Source of the DNA: Dryas octopetala
Taxonomy: Eukaryota > Streptophyta > Magnoliopsida > Rosales > Rosaceae
NCBI GenBank assembly: GCA_963921425.1
Contig: OY992833.1
Coordinates: forward strand, 17,835,738-17,899,737
Length of the DNA: 64,000 nucleotides
Direction: 5' to 3'
The notes under the pieces were generated by a model. The model was not told the origin of the DNA, searched no databases, and saw only the letters and a program-made list of their open reading frames with translations. This document shows positions 1-10,616 of this stretch, piece by piece. The position numbers and the translations under genes were made by a program. Positions within the stretch are counted from its first letter, which is position 1; each line of letters starts with the position of its first letter.

Positions 1-240
1 CTACTAAAATTATCAAAGACAAAAGTTCGAAGACCGTTTGGTTGACATTGATTCAGTTTTGGCCTAAAATCACAAATCAAACCAATCTAGTCGGTTTGAG
101 TTTTATCCAAACCAAAACTGATCAAATGATTCAAATCATATGCTTAATTGAGCCAAATCATTCATTTAGTAGATAATTTGAACCTTATGGGATAAATGAT
201 AGAGAAACAAAGAATGAGATAATAGAGAGATGAAAATAAA
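1..240 (-). repeat. Inverted copy of 8,241-8,480 at the window edge
   Basis: These bases are the near-exact reverse complement of 8,241-8,480, a segment just upstream of the F-box gene at 8,980. In the right arm of the large duplication (26,267-26,292) the inner end of the same segment leads into an F-box promoter, so another F-box gene on the minus strand probably lies just outside the window to the left. That last step is inference. Confidence 0.75.
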
Positions 241-887
241 GAAAAGAAGATTTGTTGGAAATACACTAGTAGGAACGCAATATTATAAAATAAAAAAATA
301 AGATATAAATTTAAACAAAGAAAGAAATAAAAATGGCTTGCCAAATGTTGGTTACCGTAGTTTGTTATTCTTAAATTGATTTCGCCCTCTCGGGTTCTTG
401 AATCGGTGCAGCAGGATGATGGTATATCACTCTAAGATAATCTAGTCCAATTTAACTTGAGGAGCTCAATTTACAAATATAAGTGGAGGTGATAGGTATT
501 GATAATTTGATATAAGGGTGTATCTGGGAATGAGAATTCAAACTTTTTTCAATAGATATTTCCACCCACGTGTTTTATTTTCACTCCCATATTTTAATGA
601 AAATAAAATTAATAAATTTATCCTTTTGTAAAATAACATCTAAGAACTTGATTAAACAAAATTTACTTTACCCGGCCATCTACTCTCTATTCACTCACCT
701 CATTATAACGACCTAAACTCTATAAATCCTATAATTTTCTTCTCTCTTTTTCTCATATCATTAATTTTTTTATTATACTATTTTTAGATGATAGACAATC
801 AAATTAATGAACATTGAAAAGAACTCTTCTAATGCAAAAGGAAGCAAAAAAAATTCAAATTGTATGATGTTTTCAATTTTTATTTTT
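241..887. other. AT-rich intergenic DNA, no gene seen
   Basis: No coding pattern, RNA gene or clear element is seen here. Bases 879-887 are the left target-site duplication of the Mutator-like element that follows. Confidence 0.6.
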
Positions 888-1288
888 GGGAAAAATTTTC
901 AAACAGGACACCTAGTTTGGGGTCAATCTTAGTTTAGGACACCAGTTTGGGTTTGTGCTAGTTTAGGACACATATTTAGGATTTGTATTAATGTGGGACA
1001 ATCCGTCACTTCCGTCAAGAATTCCGTTAAAAATAGACATGTGCCATGCACATGACCTATTTTTAAGGGACAAAATGGACAATTCACCATAATATATTAA
1101 AATAATTAAAAATAAACAAGATTAAAACTAAAAATATATTAAAAAAGTTTAAAACTATAAACACAAAAAATACAGAAAAAAAAAAAGGATTGAAGAGGGA
1201 GATGCAGATCTCACCCCCCCCCCCCCCCGTTTTCACTCAGCCCCAACCACCTCCGGCGGTGGCTTTACTGCCGGCGACGACCCACCCT

Positions 1289-1327
<39 letters not shown>

Positions 1328-1581
1328 CTCACTTCTCTCTCTCTCGGGCAGCACTCCCTGCACACACCCAGCTCCACCCAAGTCCAGCCCCTCCGGCCAC
1401 TTTCCCCGACAACCCAAGATCATCGGCGAGCTGTTCTCGCCGGCGCCAACCCCCCCAGACCAGTCCCCTTTGCCAGCCCGCCGCTCTCTCTCTCCTCTGT
1501 TCTCTCTCTCCTTCGCGCCCCCTGCAAGCGCACATGGCCCAGCCACCTGACGCCGACCACCTTCCCGGCCGTCTCCTCACT

Positions 1582-1647
<66 letters not shown>

Positions 1648-2358
1648 TCCCTCTGTTCCATCTGCGCACCCCTTCTCCACCCAGCCCCAACTCGTGTTTG
1701 ATTGTTTCTCAATCTCATTAATCAGATCTGTAATTTTAGATCAAGTAATTTGGGTTTTGTCTAAAGGCGTATGCTTTGATTCAGATCTGTAATAATATGA
1801 AGATGGTGAACTATTTAGTTTAAATTGATGGAAAGGGTTTTGGTAGATCTGAAATTGGGATGTATATGTGTATTGGGTTTTTGCAGACAACATCGAGGCG
1901 GACCTCTAGCGGCGATGTGCAGAGAAATAGAGAGAGAAAAAGGAGGGTGCGATCTGCAGAGAAAAAGAGACAAAGAGAGGAATAGAGAAATGGTGGGAGA
2001 GAGAGAGAGTGAGATAGAGAGGGGGGATGGTGGGGTCACTGCCGGCAAGTATGGCCACCGGAGGTGAGTTGGGGCTGGGTGGAGAAGGGGTGCGCTGCCA
2101 TCTTGTTCTTCTTTCTTTTTTGTTTTAGTTTTATTTTTATTTATTTTAATATATTATGGTGAATTGTCCATTTTGTCCCTTGAAAATAGGTCATGTGCAT
2201 GGCACATGTCTATTTTTAACGGAATTCTTGACGGAGGTGACGGATTGTCCCACATTAATACAAATCCTAAATATGTGTCCTAAACTAGCACAAACCCAAA
2301 CTGGTGTCCTAAACTAAGATTGACCCCAAAGTACGTGTCCTGAATGAAAAATTTTCCC
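888..2358. mobile_element. Non-autonomous Mutator-like element with long TIRs and gene-like filling
   Basis: Seen: terminal inverted repeats of at least 230 bases (888-about 1,120 and about 2,130-2,358) and a perfect 9-bp target-site duplication TTTATTTTT at 879-887 and 2359-2367. Long TIRs with 9-bp duplications are the hallmark of Mutator-like elements. The interior (1,190-2,100) is GC-richer than its surroundings and holds CT microsatellites (1,290-1,325, 1,580-1,650). It also looks like a plant 5' leader and first intron, with a pyrimidine tract and an acceptor-like TTTTTGCAG near 1,887. There is no transposase. The interior resembles captured host DNA (Pack-MULE style), but the donor gene is not recognised. 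Inner parts of the TIRs carry the same GC-rich blocks (1,226-1,275 against 2,040-2,090). Confidence 0.85.
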
Positions 2359-2367
2359 TTTATTTTT

Positions 2368-2968
2368 TGGGTAGAACAACCACACCATGTTCAACTCTTG
2401 GGTGGAAACCACCATGAAATTAAGATCCCCCCAACTTCAAAAGTACAACGAATAAGACTGATAATATTGACCCCTTTACTGAGTACTATCCTCCTTTGAC
2501 ATGAAGAACTGCTTGCACCTTTGCAAGATTTAGATAGCTCACATAGTCGCCATAGCATGGATCATGGCCATTAACCTGCATATATATATATATATTATGA
2601 GATTAAATTAACTAATTTTGTTTTTTGTTTTTTTTTTGGAATTAGCAGCATTACTTTGTTAAAATCATCTTAATTAATTAATTAGTGACTTACAAAACTA
2701 GTTGGGGAAGATAAGAGTTGTGATTGATTAGTGATTTTGGAAGAAAGAAATTATTAAAAAAGATGGGTGGGTGAGATAATTGTTAAGGGAGTGGAAAGAG
2801 TGTTTAGTAAGAGGGTGTTTGAGTTGGTATATTAAAGGGTATTATGAGAATAATGAGAGGTGTGAATAATGTTTTTGTATTTTTTTTAATTTAATAGAGG
2901 GTGTAAAAATAAGATGGGTGGGGAAATAGGACAAAAGAGTGAGAATATAAGCACTCTTTTCTATATTC
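2368..2968. other. Intergenic, nothing recognised
   Basis: AT-rich sequence with a short TA microsatellite (2,579-2,597). No gene or bounded repeat is seen. Confidence 0.55.
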
Positions 2969-3700
2969 TTTTAGTTTTTTAATTACATGGACAAAGGTGA
3001 ATTTTTCGTATCCAAGTGTCTATAAAATCCTTCAAAAGTTAGTCATTGCACTCTTTTTCATTAAAGGAAGCATAAATTAAGGATGCTCATATCAAGAAGG
3101 CTTTACTTGCCAAAGCCAGTTGGAGAAATATCAATAAGGATTAGGGTCCCTGGGCTGAGATGATGAGGAAGAAATATTTGGGTGGCACTAATAGCTTTTA
3201 TTCTTACCCTGATGTTAGACCCTGGGTATGCTTCTAGTACCCAGAAGAGTGTGTTCTCTGGTCTGAAACACAATGGTCTCTTGTGGAATCTGAAAATGCA
3301 TGCCTCCCAAAATCAAAACTTTTATTTGGCTTATTTCCCAAGGAAAGCTGCACCTGCACACTAATGAGCAAAGACTCAGAAGGCACCTTGTTGTTAATGT
3401 ATCATGTTCTCTTTGTGATCATCCTGTCGAGTCATTTCCCTATATCACTTACTGCTCACTTGTTCTAGTTGTTGGGATCCAATATTATCCACATATGTGG
3501 AAATTGGAATCTGATTCTGCCCTTGTGAATCTAATCAAGAGTCAATGCGTTGCTTGAGAGACTCTAAGCATTTCTTGTTGGGGACATGGACTTGCAACAT
3601 TAACCCTGTTTACAGTTAATGTAATTCTGCACCTGATACATTTGCTCACTTAGGCTATTCTCTAGATCAATGTGTTATAGAAAGACTAGAAGAGGTAGAC
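2969..3700 (+). mobile_element. Degraded LINE remnant (zf-RVT and RNase H tail)
   Basis: Translated pieces in several frames match the C-terminal part of plant L1-type LINE ORF2. Around 3,095-3,190 reads KALLAKASWRNINKD and MRKKYLGG. Around 3,300-3,450 reads KIKTFIWLISQGKL, NEQRLRRH and CSLCDHPVES, the reverse-transcriptase zinc-binding region. Around 3,640-3,700 reads like the end of an RNase H domain (AHLGYSLDQCVIERLEEVD). Frame changes and deletions make it non-functional. The leading 25 bases (2,969-2,994) recur at 17,521-17,547 in front of a second, shorter copy of the zinc-binding segment. Confidence 0.7.
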
Positions 3701-3816
3701 TTGGCCTACTGAGGCACAGTGTGAAATAAAAAGTGAATCAACTTCTAATCTAAGCTAATTTAAAACAGGAGGAAAAAGGTGAGCTACCACAGTTCAGTAA
3801 ACAACTACTTATAGTT

Positions 3817-4551
3817 TTTGGCTGGCCTTGCCAAGCATCGCTGCCTCCTTTCAGCGATTGAGGTTTGAGGCTTATGCAGTGGTGGAGGGCCTTTTGCTGG
3901 CAAAGTCCAAAGGCTTTAGTTATATCACTTTGGAGAGTGATTCTTTTAATCTGATTCAGAATATTAAGGGAGGTCTCCACAACTGTGAATGGAAAATTTA
4001 CCCTTTTCTCACAGAGATTTACAAGCTTAGATACTCTTTCACTGAGATTCACTGGTGTTGGATCCCCCGGATTGCTAACAGTGTGGCTGACTGTGCTGCT
4101 AGGCATGGTTTAAGGAGTATGTGCATGGAGTCATGGTCTCACCATCCCCCATCCTCCCTTGTGTCGGTTCTTCGCAACGATGGACTCCCTTGCCCCTCCC
4201 CCCCCCCCCCCCCCCCCCCTCCACTAATTACTTTGGCTGGGCAGCCACATCTGATGGGCATTCATCCACTTGCTGAGGTCCTGTCTTCAATCAGTCCGGT
4301 TTAATTTCAAGCAGCAGTGGCATGCCGCAGCAGTTACTTGTAGCTAACAGTTTTATCTATCTTCCCTTGCTTTCTTTTTGCTGTTCTAGTTACCTTGTCT
4401 TTATGATTTGTGTTGTTTTGCTTTACATTTCCTTGGGTTTTAAGAGCATGGGTTCTATCCCCTCTCACTACCTCTCTTTTCCTCTTGTATTGTTTGCTTG
4501 TTGCCGCTTGGCTATGAATATCATTATTTCGACCAAAAAAAAAAAGAAAAA
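3817..4551 (+). mobile_element. 5'-truncated LINE with RNase H domain, poly-A tail and 14-bp TSD
   Basis: The insert is bracketed by a perfect 14-bp duplication, AACTACTTATAGTT, at 3803-3816 and 4552-4565, and ends in an A-rich tail (4,533-4,551). An open frame at 3,828-4,304 encodes a plant LINE RNase H domain (RVT_3 type): RFEAYAVVEGLLLAKSKG, ESDSFNLIQNI, W.IYPFLTEIYKLRYSF and WIPRIANSVADCAARHG, so only the 3' end of ORF2 was copied. A poly-C run (4,199-4,219) interrupts the region after the domain. The element sits in the 3' flank of the F-box gene at 5,004, whose flanking sequence resumes on both sides. The intact duplication and open frame suggest a fairly recent insertion. Confidence 0.9.
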
Positions 4552-4727
4552 AACTACTTATAGTTGGTAAGTGATACACAGAAAGAGAATACAATAGATC
4601 TCAAGAAATCAAAGTACAAGACAAAGTGAGAATCACATTCATAACAGTTGCAAAATAACTGAATTGATCAAGTTGACACGAAAGAAATTGAAACATGGGG
4701 CAGACAATTCAGAGAATTAAAATACCA

Positions 4728-4836
4728 TCAAACACAAGCCAAAGTCTCAATATATTTGAAAGTATCCTCCCATCCAAGTTGTAAACCACTCTCAGTCTCA
4801 GTGCCTCTGGGAGTTAAGTCACAAAGTTTGTTAAAG
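4728..4836 (-). pseudogene. Orphan 3' end of an F-box gene
   Basis: The minus strand reads KLCDLTP, then GLQLGW, and ends IETLACV plus stop, the same C-terminus as the complete F-box genes here. Nothing upstream continues the gene: the sequence jumps to the 3' flank of the neighbouring gene. Bases 4,553-4,840 and 4,841-5,090 are two copies of the same F-box 3' end and flank, so this is a tandem partial duplication behind the gene at 5,004-6,155. Confidence 0.8.
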
Positions 4837-5003
4837 GATAAGTATAGATCTCAAGAATTCTAAATATAAGACAGTGAGAAATCACATTCACAGTAATAGC
4901 AATATAAGTGAGTTGATCAAGTTCACATGACGAAATTGAAAATAGGAGCAGACAATTCAGAGAGTTAAAATCACATGCAAGTCGTATTCAGATTTAAATA
5001 GCA

Positions 5004-6155
5004 TCAGACACAAGCCAAAGTCTCCATATAATGATAAGTTTTCCATCCAACTTGTAAACCAGGAGTTAAGTCACAAAGTTTGTTAAAGGTCTTATCCCTT
5101 AGATTATAAGAGATGAGGTTACGAGGAATATGCAGCAACAGAGATGAATTGTCCTCCTCATTTTCCTCTCGAGCAACCAAGACAATAACTAATGCATAAA
5201 AGTAAAAGACAGTAGGGCCAAAATCCTCACAAACCATCTCAGGAAATGCAGCGATTATTGGGCAAAGATCAACGTTGTATTTTACAGACCAGCCAGAGTA
5301 GTCCCTCTCCATCTCCAGCACAACAAGTTGAGTAAAATCGGGAGGATAACTTTCAACAAGATTCAAATGGCCACGGGACTCACCAAAATACATATATACC
5401 ACTTTGTTGAACCTAGATGTTAAACTATGCACCACTACAAAACAATCTTCATCTATGTCATAGCGTAACAACGCACCTTGTGAGTTAATCCAATGCATTG
5501 CGCCATTGCTGTATACCCCGTCAGAGAAGTTGAAACAAAATGAATCAAGATAAGTAGGTTTGTCGAACCTCCAACTTAGAGTCTCAGATGAATATATGTC
5601 AACCTCAACTTGTAAGCTGTCAGTGTCAGAAAATTCCTCGGTGATCCGAACGAAGATCACCTTGTAATGAAGCGATTCGGAAGGGTCGAAAGCCAAAGCA
5701 GCACCCCAAATGTTATATGCAGATGCACTACTAGTAGGTGGAAGTGTGATGAACCGACTAGTTGTGGGATTGACAACGTAATATATGTCGATTATACTGT
5801 ATTCAAGGCACAAGAGCAAGCCATTGCAGGACTGCTTAATGCTGAAGCCTCGAGGGTTTGTAACGAAATTGAGAGGTACTGAGGGACACCCAGATGGGTT
5901 TTCATTGCTAGGAAGAGATATGCTGTAGAAATCAGAAACTGAAGTGTTGGAGAAGAAGAAGCCGGAGATCGTAGGGTTTGGGTTTTGGAGGGTGTGGCTG
6001 TCACAGAATTTGGGGTTGGAGATAAGAGAGTACCATTGCTTGGAGACGCATTTGAAGCGGAGCAGAGATCGAGCAGGCAAGCACACAAGGAATTGTGTAA
6101 GGAGGTCTTCGTTGTTGGCTATGGCTTCTGCTGATTGGGAACAGAGACTCTGCAT
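5004..6155 (-). CDS. F-box protein, At5g07610-like, intact
   Basis: A single-exon gene of 383 codons plus stop. Residues about 14-52 form the F-box (NNEDLLTQFLVCLPARSLLRF then [16 protein letters not shown]), which in this family binds the SKP1 adaptor of an SCF ubiquitin ligase. The rest matches the F-box-associated domain: SCNGLLLC, YYVVNPTT, FDPSESLHYKVI, EVDIYSSETLSWR, FSDGVYSNGAMHWIN, YFGESRGHL and LEMERDYSGW. It ends in METLACV. I chose the ATG at 6,155 because the paralogue at 8,980 starts with the same MQ.LC sequence. The frame stays open for 59 more codons upstream but that part lacks similarity. The target protein is unknown. It is a diverged paralogue of the gene at 8,980, in opposite orientation. 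F-box-protein identity is firm; the exact subfamily is from memory of the family. Confidence 0.92.
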   Translation of the reverse strand: MQSLCSQSAEAIANNEDLLTQFLVCLPARSLLRFKCVSKQWYSLISNPKFCDSHTLQNPNPTISGFFFSNTSVSDFYSISLPSNENPSGCPSVPLNFVTNPRGFSIKQSCNGLLLCLEYSIIDIYYVVNPTTSRFITLPPTSSASAYNIWGAALAFDPSESLHYKVIFVRITEEFSDTDSLQVEVDIYSSETLSWRFDKPTYLDSFCFNFSDGVYSNGAMHWINSQGALLRYDIDEDCFVVVHSLTSRFNKVVYMYFGESRGHLNLVESYPPDFTQLVVLEMERDYSGWSVKYNVDLCPIIAAFPEMVCEDFGPTVFYFYALVIVLVAREENEEDNSSLLLHIPRNLISYNLRDKTFNKLCDLTPGLQVGWKTYHYMETLACV

Positions 6156-6332
6156 TTTCGGTTTTCCAAAGGGTTTGCTTGCTTCAACGGGGGTCACTGT
6201 GAGACTGAAGCAGAGGGTGTGAAACATACAGCGAGATCTAAGCCCTTGGTTAGCCCTAGTGGTGGTAAGGGTTAAAATTAGATTAGGTACAGGTTCGATT
6301 CCTTTCGATGTGACAAAAGAAAAAAAAAACAT

Positions 6333-7702
6333 ATAGCAAAATCTGGCCCACTCCTTTGTCCTTGTTTACAATAAGCCCATATTAGATGCAGCACAAACCA
6401 TACAGACTCGAAACAATATACAAGCACCAACCAAAGTTTTATTTATATTGTTGTGCTGTGAAAAAAATTATTTTTAATTGATCTGTAAAAATAATTAATT
6501 GCGAAGTAAAGTAATTGAATATTTAGTAAATTATGCTTATAAAAAAAATTGTGAATATAAAAAATAGTATTTGATAAATTTTAGTGTTGAATTTTTGTAA
6601 TTCTGTAATAACTAAAATGAACCTAAGATGCTGAAAATGTTTTACTCATATGTTTGGTAAAAGGAAAAATTCAGCTGCATTTATGCATTTTATTTTCCAA
6701 GTATAATGATATGTGACAGATGTTGGATATCTCACTTGGAAGAGTTGTAGAATTGCCCACACTCCTTCAAAAAAAATGATAATATGTGAACAAAATATTA
6801 TAAAAACTACCAAAACTTTTGAAATAAAAATTAAAAAGAAATTAAATTAATTAAAAAAAATAAAAAAGAAGGCCTATACGCCTGCCGATCCCTCTACTCA
6901 CCCCATCACATCTTCCTTTTCTTCTTCTTCACTAGAGCATCCCCACTGCCCCCACCCCTAAGCCCTTGCAGATCTTCCCCGACTCTCTCTCTCTCTCTCC
7001 CTCCCTCCCTCCCTCCTTCCTTCCCTCTCTCTCTCTCTCTCTCATCTAATTGAACCTGCGTTACTTAAATAAACCAAAATTGTTTTTTTTTGGTGGAAAA
7101 ATAAACCAGAATTTGAGCTTGAGCCCAACGATAAGTGTTGATGCAAAAATATATGTACATCACCTAAAATATGGGTTGTAGGCATAGAGAATGTAGAAAA
7201 TCAAAAACACAAGAGATTTTAGGTGGTTCACCCAGTATATTTTTCTTTCTCTGTATTTGGAGAGATTACAATTGTGTGAGAGCATTAGTTTGTGAGATGC
7301 TGTAAAAATGTAAATGAATCACCCCCCTAACACTTGGGGGTAAATATGTTTAGAATTAATTATCATATAGTACAGGTCAACTTATGTATGTAACCAAACA
7401 CACCCTATGCTTGATTGTGTAACAATTAGGTAATGTGTATTTAACAATCAGGTATTCATTTTAGACATCAAGCACATGTCTGCCACATGTCCTTTTTTAA
7501 GTAGTCACTTTTATTGGTTTGCCTTTGTCCATTTCAGTTGTTATTTTCATTGCTTTTTTTTTTTTTTCGATATATTTCCAGATCTCACAACTCACAAGCT
7601 CCAGATCGATCTCTCTTTCCCCCTCTATCTCTCTATGTCATCTCTCTCCCCTCTTTCTCCACAAATTGTGTGAGTTCGCAGAGAACATAAATGAAAGATG
7701 AC
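6333..7702. other. Intergenic with CT microsatellites
   Basis: Upstream region of the minus-strand F-box gene. It holds a CT/CCCT tract at about 6,978-7,043 and T-rich stretches. No coding similarity is seen. Confidence 0.55.
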
Positions 7703-7990
7703 CTCTTTCTCTCTCTCTCTCTCTCTCTCTCCTCGCTCTCTATAAATCGTTTGAGTTGCAGAGATCGAAAATGAAGGATGGTTGCGGATCACGGCCTAGA
7801 ATATTATGCTCCGTTGCCGACGGAGGATAGATCGTCGTCGAAGCTGAACTCATTCTTCAAAGGTAGAGATCACACAAAGGATGTATTGTTGGTGGCGAGA
7901 TTGCTTTGTGAAATTACATATGTCGATTTGTTTGTGGCCTCTGTTTTCGTATTGATTTTGATTTTGAAATCAATTTTTCACATTTTATTG
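7703..7990 (+). other. CT-rich leader and unrecognised possible exon
   Basis: A CT microsatellite (7,704-7,733) is followed by a short open frame from 7,778 beginning MVADHGLEYYAPLP with SSSKLNSFFKGRDH. The arrangement of pyrimidine leader plus hydrophilic start looks like a first exon, and a donor-like GGTAGAGAT lies at about 7,861. A similar leader ending with a near-identical ATGAAAGATG context occurs at 7,655-7,701. I do not recognise the protein. It may be a stranded gene fragment carried in with the duplicated blocks. Confidence 0.3.
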
Positions 7991-8240
7991 TTGCTATAGC
8001 TACAGTTGCAATTGCGGGTTTAGGTGCAGTTTCAGTTGTAATTTCAGAATTTTCAAATTTGTTATACCAATTTGAATATGAGAGGTCTCGGAAATCTTAA
8101 ATTTTTTGTTTTGTAGCAATTTCAGTTTGATCTTGGAGATGAGATTGCAGTTTCATGTGGTTTCTGATCATGGTGAGTTGTGGCTTGGGGTGGTTTCACT
8201 TTTTATTTTGTATTCTCGGCCCGCAATTGAAGAAAGGATT
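7991..8240 (+). repeat. Direct repeat R, first copy
   Basis: Closely matches 15,433-15,730 in the same orientation. The two copies flank the left Y-X block about 7.4 kb apart, as expected if Y-X was once a tandem unit. A more diverged relative is at about 51,750-51,950. It stops abruptly at 8,240, where the 1-240 type sequence begins, so this copy is truncated. Confidence 0.8.
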
Positions 8241-8480
8241 ACTTTATTTTCATCTCTCTATTAACTCATTCTTTGTTTCTCTATCATTTATCCCATAAGG
8301 TTCAAATTGTCTACTAAATGAATGATTTGGCTCAATTAAGCATATGATTTTAATCATTTGATCAGTTTTTGTTTGGATAAAACTCAAACCGACTAGATTG
8401 GTTTGATTTGTGATTTTAGGCAAAAACAAAATCAATGTCAACCAAACGGTCTTCGAACTTTTTTGTTTGATAATTTTTGT
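8241..8480 (+). repeat. Inverted partner of bases 1-240
   Basis: Near-exact reverse complement of 1-240. Its right part (8,461 on) begins the homology with the right arm, ending near 26,292. Confidence 0.8.
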
Positions 8481-8634
8481 AGTCTTTTATTATAGAGCAT
8501 ACTTGGGGTGTTGATGCTCAAAGAACAAATTAGGGGTCCATAATTCCACCAGGCTGTTGGGTGCACTGATTTTTATTTTTTTATTATTTACAATGAAAAA
8601 GGGTGCACTGAGTAATTCTTTATTTGAATGGAAA

Positions 8635-8827
8635 CAATAATACTAATTATTCTACATTTTTTTTTTCACATTTGTATCCCATCTAATGTGTCATTACTTC
8701 ACTAGAATGATATTTCATTTTTTTTTTTTTTTCAGATTTTAGTTTTTAGTTTTTAGTGTCCAATATATAAATGTCATATAAGATGGTATGAAATTATGAT
8801 ATAAAAGTGTGGTAAGTGTAGCCTTAA
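8635..8827. mobile_element. hAT-type MITE, 193 bp, 8-bp TSD
   Basis: Flanked by AATGGAAA at 8627-8634 and 8828-8835. The paralogous arm at about 26,230 reads straight through with one copy of this sequence, so the empty site proves insertion after the duplication. The ends are loosely inverted (tacca.actttta). A related element lies at about 35,818-35,990, sharing TAGTGTCCAAT and GGTATGAAATTAT. Confidence 0.8.
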
Positions 8828-8979
8828 AATGGAAATTGACTTTACCTCATGGAGCAATAACATGGGCTTATTGTTAACAAGGACAGAGTAGTGGGTCGGA
8901 TCTGTATCTTTCCTCGCTATATGTATGAGTCTGACACCCTCTTCTTCGGTCTCCCATTGAAACAAAACCCCAGGGCAAA

Positions 8980-10155
8980 ATGCAGAATCTCTGTCCCAAT
9001 TCAGCAGAAGCTGTAGCCAACAACGAAGACCTCCTTACACAAATCCTTCTGTGGTTGCCTGCTCGGTATTTGCTCCGCTTCAAATGCGTCTCCAAGCATT
9101 GGCTCTCTCTTATCACCAACCCCAAATTCTGTGACCGCCACACCCTCCAAAACCCAAACCCTAAGATCTCCGGCTTCTTCTCCGAGATGTCAATTCCTGA
9201 TTTCTGCTGCATATCTCTTCCCAACAATGAAAACCCATGTGGGTGTCCCCCAGAACCACTCAATTTTATCCAAGACCCTGAAGGCATACAAATCCTGGAC
9301 TCCTGCAATGGCTTGCTTCTGTGCGGTTCCTGCAGTGAAACAAACACAACCCGCAAATATTATGTTGTCAATCCCACTACAAACAAATTCTTGACGCTTC
9401 CAGCTACTATTACATCCACATACATTTGGAGTGTTACTTTGGCTTTTGACCCTTCCAAATCTCTGCATTACAAGGTTATCTGCGTTCGGAACACTGATCT
9501 GCCTATCGGCCATCCGCGATTACAAGTTGAGGTTGAGATATATTCGTCTGAGACTCGAAGTTGGAGGTTGGGCAAATCTACTTTCCTTGATTCATTTGGT
9601 ATCATCTACATTGACGGGGTATACTGCAATGGCGCAATTCATTGGATTAACTCGTCAGGTACGCTTTTACATTATGACATAGATGAAGAGCATTTTGGAG
9701 TGGTGGTGTCGAGCTCCCCAACTTACAAGTACGGGGAGGGTAGATATTTTGGCAAGTCCCATGGCCGTTTGTATCGTGTTGAAAATTATCGTCCTGATGT
9801 TACTGAATTTGTTGTGCTGGAGATGGGGATGGACTACTCTGGCTGGTCTGTAAAGTACCATGTTGATCTTCACCCGATAATATCCTTATTTCCTGAGATA
9901 ATGGAGGACTATTTTTGTGACCCTGGTGACTGGGACTCTTATAGATTTGTTGTTCTCTCTGTTGCTCGAGAGGAAAATGAAGAGGATTTATCTCTGTTGG
10001 TGCATATTCCTTGTAAGGTCGTCTCTTACAATCTGAAGGATAGGACCTTTAAGAAACTCTGTGACTTAACTCCCAAAGGCACTCTGACTGAGACTGATTT
10101 ACAAGTTGGATGGTATAGTACTTATCAGTATATGGAGACTTTGGCTTGTATCTAA
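8980..10155 (+). CDS. F-box protein, At5g07610-like, intact
   Basis: A single-exon gene of 391 codons plus stop. The F-box is at residues about 14-52 (NNEDLLTQILLWLPARYLLRF then KCVSKHWLSLITNPKF). The F-box-associated domain follows: ILDSCNGLLLC, YYVVNPTTNKFLTLP, FDPSKSLHYKVI, EVEIYSSETRSWRLGKS, GVYCNGAIHWINSSG, YFGKSHGRLY, LEMGMDYSGWSVKYHVDL and NLKDRTFKKLCDLTPKG, ending YMETLACI. It would act as the substrate-recognition subunit of an SCF E3 ligase; the substrate is unknown. Its inverted duplicate at 24,925-26,081 carries a one-base deletion, so this is the working copy of the pair. The start ATG at 8,980 aligns with MQSLC in both paralogues. Confidence 0.93.
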   Translation: MQNLCPNSAEAVANNEDLLTQILLWLPARYLLRFKCVSKHWLSLITNPKFCDRHTLQNPNPKISGFFSEMSIPDFCCISLPNNENPCGCPPEPLNFIQDPEGIQILDSCNGLLLCGSCSETNTTRKYYVVNPTTNKFLTLPATITSTYIWSVTLAFDPSKSLHYKVICVRNTDLPIGHPRLQVEVEIYSSETRSWRLGKSTFLDSFGIIYIDGVYCNGAIHWINSSGTLLHYDIDEEHFGVVVSSSPTYKYGEGRYFGKSHGRLYRVENYRPDVTEFVVLEMGMDYSGWSVKYHVDLHPIISLFPEIMEDYFCDPGDWDSYRFVVLSVAREENEEDLSLLVHIPCKVVSYNLKDRTFKKLCDLTPKGTLTETDLQVGWYSTYQYMETLACI

Positions 10156-10421
10156 AGGTGTTTCTGAATAGACTTGCATGTGATTTTAGTTCTGAGTTTT
10201 CTCATTTTCTGCTCCTCTTTTCAGTTTCGATCATGTGAACTTGATCAATTAACTTCTATTGCTATTGTTGGGAATGTTATTTCTCATTTTGTCATCTTTT
10301 TTATATTCTCTGTGAATGTCTTACTAAATATATGTATTTGCTTGCTGAGCTGTGTTAGCTCATTCTTTTTTCTCCCATTTCAAATTAGCTTAGATTAGAA
10401 GTTGATTCACTTTTGAAGTTT

Positions 10422-10616
10422 CTATTCCCAAAACACTCTATCCTCCTCGGGATTCGAAGTTGCTGTTGCCACGATTTGACACAAGATGATGCCTTTAGAG
10501 GCAAGACTACGGTGGTGGTGACAGAATTGAGGGTTGGAGACACATTTGAATCTGAGAAGAGACTTTACAGGCAATGGATCATTGAGTGTCACCATTTTTC
10601 TGCTTTCAGATCTCAT
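10422..10616 (-). pseudogene. Mini F-box fragment with two in-frame deletions
   Basis: A 64-residue open frame starting MRSESRKM, as in the gene at 20,835. Relative to that gene it lacks 20 codons (AAEAVASNQDLITDILIHLP) and 8 codons (KQWLSLIS), which removes most of the SKP1-binding F-box. After ILC it switches to unrelated residues and stops. Both deletions end at short direct repeats (GCCTG, TCCAA). A near-identical copy lies in the right arm at 24,465-24,659. It could be translated but cannot form a normal F-box. Confidence 0.8.

Noticed and set aside
1190-1792. 200-residue open frame rich in Ser, Leu and Pro
   Set aside because: It is a translation of CT microsatellite and GC-rich filling inside a Mutator-like element; three overlapping frames are equally open on the other strand.
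6156-6332. 59-codon N-terminal extension of the F-box gene at 5,004
   Set aside because: Not conserved in the paralogues, which start at the MQ.LC methionine.
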